In this document: positions 6,149 to 10,442 of the stretch, piece after piece
Numbering within the stretch: the stretch's first letter is position 1
How the letters are laid out: each line of letters starts with the position of its first letter
Assembly: GCA_964389475.1 (NCBI GenBank)
Contig: CAYMFD010000122.1
Coordinates: 1 to 10,442 of the forward strand
From: CAYMFD01 sp964389475
Lineage (GTDB): Bacteria; Bacteroidota; Bacteroidia; Chitinophagales; Saprospiraceae
Reading direction: 5' to 3'
DNA: 10,442 nt
Translations under genes and position numbers: made by a program
The notes under the pieces: generated by a model
What the model was told of the DNA's origin: nothing
The model's input: the letters and a program-made list of their open reading frames with translations, nothing else
Database searches by the model: none

Positions 6149-7057
6149 ATGCATGTACTTTCACTTAATGGTGTCGTTAAGCGCTACAGCGGCCATACTG
6201 CCGTTGATAATGTCAGCTTTGACATACCTAAGGGCTGCATTTTCGGGATGCTGGGACCCAACGGTGCTGGCAAGACCTCGCTCATACGCATCATTACGAC
6301 TATCACGGCTGCAGATGAGGGTAGCATACTCCTAGACGGTGCCCCGCTCAATAGCCATAGCCCGTCAGAGATAGGCTACATGCCAGAAGAAAGGGGCCTT
6401 TATAAAAAGATGAAGGTAGGCGAGCAACTCATGTACCTCGCCCAGCTCAAAGGCATGTCGCCAAAGGAGGCCTTAGCAGCCATCAAGCACTGGATGGATA
6501 AGTTTGAGATTACCTCCTGGTGGGACAAGAAGATACAAGAGCTCAGCAAGGGTATGCAGCAGAAAATACAGTTTATCTCTACTGTTGTACATGACCCCAA
6601 GTTGATCATCCTCGACGAGCCTTTCTCAGGACTAGATCCCATCAACACCAATCTGATAAAGGATGAGATCTACCAGCTCAACCAAAATGGAACAAGTATC
6701 ATCTTCTCTACCCATAGAATGGAGCAGGTGGAGGAAATCTGTGATCGCATCGTCCTATTCAACCAAGGTAAGATAGTGCTAGAGGGAGATGTGTCTGAGG
6801 TAAAGAATGCAAATAAGGACTACAAGTACAAGATAGGCTTCGACGGGCAGCTGCCGGGTAACTTACACGATGACGGCAACTTCACCATTATCAGCGACGG
6901 AGCAGATCAGGTGGTCGTGCAGGTCCGCCCCGATTACAATCCCAATCATCTATTGAGAGGCCTGATAGACCAAGGGATCCACATTACGTCGTACGAAGAG
7001 ATACTACCCACTCTTAACGAGATATTCATCAATAAAGTAGGAGAGAGCAATGAATAA
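6149..7057 (+). CDS. ABC-2 type exporter ATP-binding subunit (NatA/COG4152-like)
   Basis: A 302-residue protein. The nucleotide-binding domain spans about 1-215, with Walker A GPNGAGKT (36-43), signature LSKGMQQK (132-139), Walker B LIILDEP (152-158) with E157, D-loop SGLD (160-163) and H-loop H189. The Q-loop reads YMPEERGLYKKM (77-88), with Glu where many ABC ATPases have Gln; I recall this as normal for this family. A C-terminal accessory domain (about 216-300, DUF4162-like) follows. It would power the permease encoded by the next gene, whose ATG lies inside the last 8 bases of this one. The family includes sodium-export (NatA) and drug-export proteins, but the substrate is not predictable. 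It is transcribed away from the GT9 gene. Confidence 0.92.
   Translation: MHVLSLNGVVKRYSGHTAVDNVSFDIPKGCIFGMLGPNGAGKTSLIRIITTITAADEGSILLDGAPLNSHSPSEIGYMPEERGLYKKMKVGEQLMYLAQLKGMSPKEALAAIKHWMDKFEITSWWDKKIQELSKGMQQKIQFISTVVHDPKLIILDEPFSGLDPINTNLIKDEIYQLNQNGTSIIFSTHRMEQVEEICDRIVLFNQGKIVLEGDVSEVKNANKDYKYKIGFDGQLPGNLHDDGNFTIISDGADQVVVQVRPDYNPNHLLRGLIDQGIHITSYEEILPTLNEIFINKVGESNE
7039..7043 (+). promoter_or_regulatory. Shine-Dalgarno-like AGGAG for the permease
   Basis: AGGAG lies 6 bases before the permease ATG at 7050, inside the end of the ATPase coding sequence. Most starts in this window have no such motif, as expected for Bacteroidota. Here it supports the overlapping start. It may help re-initiation, or may just be the codons for the tail of the ATPase. 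Confidence 0.35.
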
Positions 7058-8378
7058 GATATGGTTAATCGTACAGAGAGAGTACTCTACGAGGGTCAAG
7101 AATAAGACCTTCTTACTCACCACCTTCCTTGCTCCTGTAGCATTTATATTGTTCTTTATCGTACTTGGTTTTCTGATGAATCAGGGATCCGATGAGGTAA
7201 AGACGATTAAGGTGGTAGACCAGCAGGGACTGTTAGATGGCGTATTGACGACACGAGACAATCTCAAAGCTGAGTTTACAACAGAGTCACTAGAAGATCT
7301 CAAAGAAGCCTACAAAGACAAGGCATTTGACGGCATACTTGTCATCAACCCGGTCACCTCACCCGACATCAAGGACTACAACGCCACGTACTACAGTGAC
7401 GACCAACTAGCCCTAGATGAGACCTTTAGTATAGAGAAGGCCGTGCGAAAGAAAATCCGCAACTATAAGCTCAAGGCCTTAGATATCGACGAGGCCAAGC
7501 TAGATATTATTGATACGGATGTCTCCATCACGCCGCAAACCATCCTCAATACGGACAAGAAAATCAGTGAGTACACGACTGTAGTGAGTGGTGTGCTAGG
7601 TGGTGTCGTCGGTTACGCTATGTTCTTCATCATCCTTATCTATGGCTCACAAGTGATGCGTAGTGTCATGGAAGAAAAGATCAACAGGATCGTAGAGGTC
7701 TTGATCAGCAGTGTGACACCATTTCAATTGATGATGGGCAAGGTAATAGGAGTAGGCCTAGTAGGTCTGACTCAGATAGGCATATGGATGATCCTTCTTA
7801 TCGTCATATCTATGGTAGCACCAAGCCTTATGGGTATAGATCCTGCATCGATGGGTGCAATGAATGGCGTAGAGGGTATGGAGGCCGCTACGGCTCAGCT
7901 AGAGGGCAATGCCGATAAGGTCGCCATCTTCCTCAACGAGCTAAGAAGTCTTAACTGGTTTAAAATTATACCGCTAGTACTATTCTACTTCTTCGGTGGT
8001 TACTTTGCCTATGCTGCTTTGTTTGCCGCGGTAGGCTCTGCCGTAGGAGAGGATATCAATGAGGCCAATTCGCTGACTATGCCTATAATGATACCACTAG
8101 TATTGGCGGTATACATCGGGTTTAGTGCCGTACAGGCGCCTAACGGTAGTCTTGCTGTGTGGTCCTCTATGATACCATTACTATCGAGTATCGTCATGCC
8201 AGTACGCCTACCTGTAGACCCACCGTTTTGGCAGATTGCTATATCGGTCATCAGTTTGATCCTCTTCACGGTCTTCTTCGTGTGGCTAGCCGCTAGGATC
8301 TATCGCGTAGGTATCTTGATGTATGGTAAGAAGGCTTCTTTTAAGGAGCTCGCTAAGTGGATATTTTACAAAGGCTAG
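7050..8378 (+). CDS. ABC-2 type permease (NatB/COG1668-like)
   Basis: A 442-residue protein with the ABC-2 exporter layout. There is one N-terminal span (about 21-43), a large extracytoplasmic domain (about 45-175) and a C-terminal membrane bundle with spans near 178-200, 231-257, 303-330, 343-362 and 394-415. The cytoplasmic loop after the second span contains MEEKINRIVEVLISSVTPFQ (207-226), a strong signature of this permease family and the probable coupling helix for the ATPase. The start is fixed by the 8-base overlap with the ATPase gene. The two form a complete half-transporter pair that would homodimerise or pair as 2+2. Its stop codon shares the CTAG at 8375-8378 with the convergent protease gene. 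The substrate is unknown. Confidence 0.92.
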   Translation: MNKIWLIVQREYSTRVKNKTFLLTTFLAPVAFILFFIVLGFLMNQGSDEVKTIKVVDQQGLLDGVLTTRDNLKAEFTTESLEDLKEAYKDKAFDGILVINPVTSPDIKDYNATYYSDDQLALDETFSIEKAVRKKIRNYKLKALDIDEAKLDIIDTDVSITPQTILNTDKKISEYTTVVSGVLGGVVGYAMFFIILIYGSQVMRSVMEEKINRIVEVLISSVTPFQLMMGKVIGVGLVGLTQIGIWMILLIVISMVAPSLMGIDPASMGAMNGVEGMEAATAQLEGNADKVAIFLNELRSLNWFKIIPLVLFYFFGGYFAYAALFAAVGSAVGEDINEANSLTMPIMIPLVLAVYIGFSAVQAPNGSLAVWSSMIPLLSSIVMPVRLPVDPPFWQIAISVISLILFTVFFVWLAARIYRVGILMYGKKASFKELAKWIFYKG

Positions 8379-10111
8379 ATCTTTACGAAAGGTGTAGCAG
8401 CGCCAGTTTGTAGTCGCAGCACATAACAGCCAGATGATAGGTCACTTACGTCTAACCCTCGGTCAGATATAGATAAGCCTCTCAGTACGAGGTTGCCCAA
8501 CATGTCATAAATGCCATAAGCGACGTTACGATCTCCTAGGTCCTTGATATAGAGTATATCTTCAACGGGATTGGGGTATACACGTGGGCTTGCTACCTCG
8601 CTTTGTGTAGTACTCGTAGTCGTTGCTAATGCCTGCTCTACAGCAGCAAAAATGTCTAAACGACCATGACCGTAGGTAGCATTGGGTGTAGATAAGCTAT
8701 CCGTACCGCAAGAGAGCCCGCCCGCTAGGGGTACAGCTGTCACTCGGAGTAACCGCTCTATCTCATCGACATTACCCGCGAGCTCAGGCACAGCACTGAT
8801 CAACAGGGCTACAGCGCCGGCCACATGCGGACCCGCCATGCTGGTACCATTCCAGTATCGGTATGTACCATCAAGCACCATCGACTTAACGGCGACACCT
8901 GGGGCTACGATATCGGGCTTAACCCTAAAGCTCGAGTCTACCCTTACGGTGCCTCTACTACTGAAATTCGCTATTGTATCTCTGGCATTGCTAGCTCCCA
9001 CAGTAAAGGACCCCTCATAGATCGCTGCTGGTGTCGTGATGGAGTGACAACTAGGTCCACTATTACCCGCTGAGGCTACAACGACTATACCGGCTAGTCG
9101 TAAGTTATCTACCACCTCCTGCATAAGTGAGAAGTTATCAGGGTTGCAACCTTCGCTGGCCGTACATGCCCAGCTGTTGTTGATTACGTGAGGGGCTAGG
9201 TCTGGCCTCGCCGCCATACCAGTGAGGTCAGTAGGCGCCAGGAACCACTCGAAGCAGTCTATGTAGGTAGACGGCACTCCGTTGCCCCTATCCATATTCC
9301 TGCAGCCTATCCACTGAGCGGCTGGTGCGACCCCAAAATTGGGAGTACTCATGTCTGTGCCCACCATGGTACCCATCGTATGTGTACCATGACTATGATC
9401 GTCACATGGCGCTGTTACAGCATATCCACATGGGTTAAGACTGTCCGCCGTCGCTGGTACTGGCACTTGTATAGCATCATGCCAGCTGTAGTTATGATCA
9501 GGCATCTCGTCAAAACCAACAAATCCACGATACTTATCTATAATCTGTGGTAAGTCCCACTCGTAACCGGTATCCTGACCTGCAACTACGACACCAGCAC
9601 CTTCATGGCCCAAGTCCCATACTTTGTCGGCACCTATCAACACAATCCCATATTCGCTACTATCTGACCTGCTCTGCACCTCGGCTTCTTGATCTTCGAC
9701 CTCTGGTACTGATATCAGGTTATCGTATTGTATTAACTCTAGGTCTTGCCATCGAGGAAGTGATAATAGCTCCCCCTTAGTCAGCTGTGTCGCAATGCAG
9801 TTGGCCACAGCGTAGGAAGTATATGATAGACCTTTTGCCTCCATGTAGGCCTTTGCTTCGAGTTGGGTAGATCTAGCATGACGTACTATGTGGTCATAAA
9901 CAAGGACTCCTTTCTCTTCCTTGGTCATAGCATTGGACCAAGTAGCAGGAGTAGAGGCTCTGGTAAATCGCAACAATACTGGGATCTTCTGACCCTCACT
10001 ATGTAACCCCTCATCAATTCGTGTAGCAAGGTCAGTAGACACTTGGCTGCTGAGACTAGATGCAGCAACTAAGGACAAAAAGGCAATACATATTGTATGT
10101 GAGATATTCAT
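8375..10111 (-). CDS. Secreted S8 (subtilisin-like) serine protease with T9SS type A sorting domain
   Basis: I start this 578-residue protein at the ATG at 10109-10111, directly before a signal peptide (about 1-22, core IAFLSLVAASSL). The in-frame ATG 11 codons upstream would put a charged stretch before it. A propeptide-like region (about 24-140, with IPVLLRF at 43-49) precedes the catalytic domain. Catalytic residues are D180 (GQDTGYE), H241 (HGTHTMG) and S424 (NGTSMAGPH); oxyanion N350 is in SAGNSGP. The last part (about 511-578) begins VYPNPVEDILYI and ends TPFVKI, a type A C-terminal sorting domain. The enzyme should therefore cross the outer membrane by T9SS and be released or anchored. 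Several Cys residues suggest disulphides. It probably degrades external protein. It has no co-directional neighbour and converges on the ABC permease. Confidence 0.95.
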   Translation of the reverse strand: MNISHTICIAFLSLVAASSLSSQVSTDLATRIDEGLHSEGQKIPVLLRFTRASTPATWSNAMTKEEKGVLVYDHIVRHARSTQLEAKAYMEAKGLSYTSYAVANCIATQLTKGELLSLPRWQDLELIQYDNLISVPEVEDQEAEVQSRSDSSEYGIVLIGADKVWDLGHEGAGVVVAGQDTGYEWDLPQIIDKYRGFVGFDEMPDHNYSWHDAIQVPVPATADSLNPCGYAVTAPCDDHSHGTHTMGTMVGTDMSTPNFGVAPAAQWIGCRNMDRGNGVPSTYIDCFEWFLAPTDLTGMAARPDLAPHVINNSWACTASEGCNPDNFSLMQEVVDNLRLAGIVVVASAGNSGPSCHSITTPAAIYEGSFTVGASNARDTIANFSSRGTVRVDSSFRVKPDIVAPGVAVKSMVLDGTYRYWNGTSMAGPHVAGAVALLISAVPELAGNVDEIERLLRVTAVPLAGGLSCGTDSLSTPNATYGHGRLDIFAAVEQALATTTSTTQSEVASPRVYPNPVEDILYIKDLGDRNVAYGIYDMLGNLVLRGLSISDRGLDVSDLSSGCYVLRLQTGAATPFVKI

Positions 10112-10130
10112 ATATAACGATTTTTCATAA

Positions 10131-10138
10131 TAAAGGTA
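10131..10138 (-). promoter_or_regulatory. Candidate -7 box for the S8 protease gene
   Basis: Read leftward this is TACCTTTA, one mismatch from TAnnTTTG, lying 19 bases upstream of the chosen ATG. Transcription from it would begin near 10124, downstream of the alternative upstream ATG at 10142-10144, which supports the later start. No clear TTG is found at the expected upstream distance. Confidence 0.3.
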
Positions 10139-10173
10139 CGGCATACTATGCTTTCGATGTGTCTGCTAAAAGT

Positions 10174-10211
10174 GAAAAGGGCCACTAATCAGTAGATTAG
10201 TAGCCCTTTTC
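10174..10211 (-). terminator. Intrinsic terminator-like hairpin upstream of the S8 protease gene
   Basis: A 17-pair stem joins 10174-10190 to 10195-10211 around a 4-base loop. The base of the stem is GAAAAGGGC against GCCCTTTTC. The only imperfection, C10183 opposite A10202, is a mismatch in the rightward RNA but a G-U wobble in the leftward RNA. The T-rich tail is present both ways, leftward as CCCTTTTCACTTTT. It therefore best fits termination of a leftward transcript arising to its right. Alternatively it could be an attenuator in a long protease leader. Confidence 0.8.
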
Positions 10212-10407
10212 TTAGCCTGTACTAGCAATTAGGTTCAACCACTGCTGCTAGAATTTATTGTTCTTTAGTCGCTCCCAAATATCACACCGATTCGTGATCA
10301 CTTGCTACGCAAGATCTCACTACTCGAGTATGACACTCATCGACGACTAAGCGTCACTTGTACTTACTTAGTCACGGTCGGTGTCAGATCGATTATTACT
10401 TAAAACA
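10212..10407 (-). ncRNA. Structured 196-base interval between two terminators: candidate small RNA or structured leader
   Basis: No convincing open reading frame is present on either strand, yet inverted repeats are dense. TGACAC (10331-10336) pairs with GTGTCA (10381-10386), CGAC (10341-10344) with GTCG (10377-10380) and GACTAAG (10345-10351) with CTTAGTC (10367-10373). Together they form one 17-pair bulged stem. Others are CTTGC-TAC-GCAAG (10301-10313), ATCAC-N8-GTGAT (10281-10298) and CTAGCA-N18-TGCTAG (10222-10251). The flanking hairpins favour leftward transcription. I do not recognise 6S RNA, tmRNA, SRP RNA, RNase P or a tRNA here. The ends are set by the terminators, not by a promoter, so they are approximate. 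Confidence 0.35.
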
Positions 10408-10439
10408 AAGAGAGCCGATGCATATGCATCAGCCCTCTT
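10408..10439 (-). terminator. Intrinsic terminator-like hairpin at the right edge
   Basis: A 16-pair stem joins 10408-10423 to 10424-10439 around the perfect palindrome GATGCATATGCATC (10417-10430), flanked by A-rich and T-rich ends. The two imperfect pairs (A10413 with C10434, C10416 with A10431) both become U-G or G-U wobbles in the leftward RNA, so it most likely ends a leftward transcription unit lying to the right of the window. Read leftward, the T-run (CTCTCTTTGTTTT) follows the stem. Confidence 0.7.
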
Positions 10440-10442
10440 AAT

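Noticed and set aside
10112..10144. Upstream ATG for the S8 protease
   Set aside because: It would put 11 extra residues, including a charged pair, before the signal peptide, and it lies upstream of the candidate -7 box.
10231..10251. GGTTCAACC resembling a tRNA or tmRNA T-loop
   Set aside because: The flanking bases do not form a 5-pair T stem, and no acceptor stem, anticodon arm or CCA end could be placed around it on either strand.
10345..10373. Inverted repeat considered as an integron attC site or transposon end
   Set aside because: There are no R'/R'' core motifs, integrase or transposase gene, or flanking target duplication in view.

Overview
The window looks like chromosomal DNA from a member of the Bacteroidota. 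The clearest sign is the S8 protease at the right end, which carries a C-terminal type A sorting domain of the type IX secretion system (T9SS), a system found essentially only in that phylum. Most genes also lack a Shine-Dalgarno sequence, and there are matches to the Bacteroidota -7 box TAnnTTTG. Base composition is moderate and codon use is distinctive: CTA is the commonest Leu codon and ATA the commonest Ile codon in the gene I counted. A marine or Saprospiria-like lineage is my guess, not something the sequence proves. I see no insertion sequence, phage gene, CRISPR array, rRNA or tRNA.

Layout. Positions 1-271 hold no convincing gene but contain a two-copy 69-base repeat with conserved inverted repeats and a run of degenerate TTTGACTTT words. 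Three leftward genes follow: a membrane-anchored endonuclease/exonuclease/phosphatase (EEP) protein (272-1297), a Bax inhibitor-1/YccA-family membrane protein (1425-2195) and an M48 metallopeptidase (2237-3067). The peptidase is the promoter-proximal gene. Across a 98-base divergent promoter region lies a rightward two-gene unit, paaG-paaH (3166-5086), for two steps of the phenylacetyl-CoA (or a related ring-CoA) pathway. It meets a leftward GT9 glycosyltransferase (5076-6029) tail to tail with an 11-base overlap. A 119-base divergent region, with a dyad just before the start codon, separates that gene from a rightward ABC-2 exporter pair (ATPase 6149-7057, permease 7050-8378). The exporter converges on the leftward T9SS-secreted subtilase (8375-10111), sharing a CTAG that supplies a stop codon to both strands.

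Positions 10112-10442 contain no protein gene but are highly structured. Two long terminator-like hairpins (10174-10211 and 10408-10439) bracket about 196 bases with several further stems. In both hairpins every imperfect pair becomes a G-U wobble only in the leftward transcript, so both probably terminate leftward transcription. The segment between them is therefore a candidate small RNA, or a structured leader with an attenuator for the protease gene.

Most genes are housekeeping or metabolic. The M48 peptidase and BI-1/YccA protein may form a membrane-protein quality-control unit. PaaG and PaaH act in one catabolic route. GT9 acts on surface polysaccharide or LPS, the ABC pair exports an unknown substrate, and the subtilase is a secreted, probably nutritional, protease. 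The most interesting unexplained signal is the structured interval at the right end.
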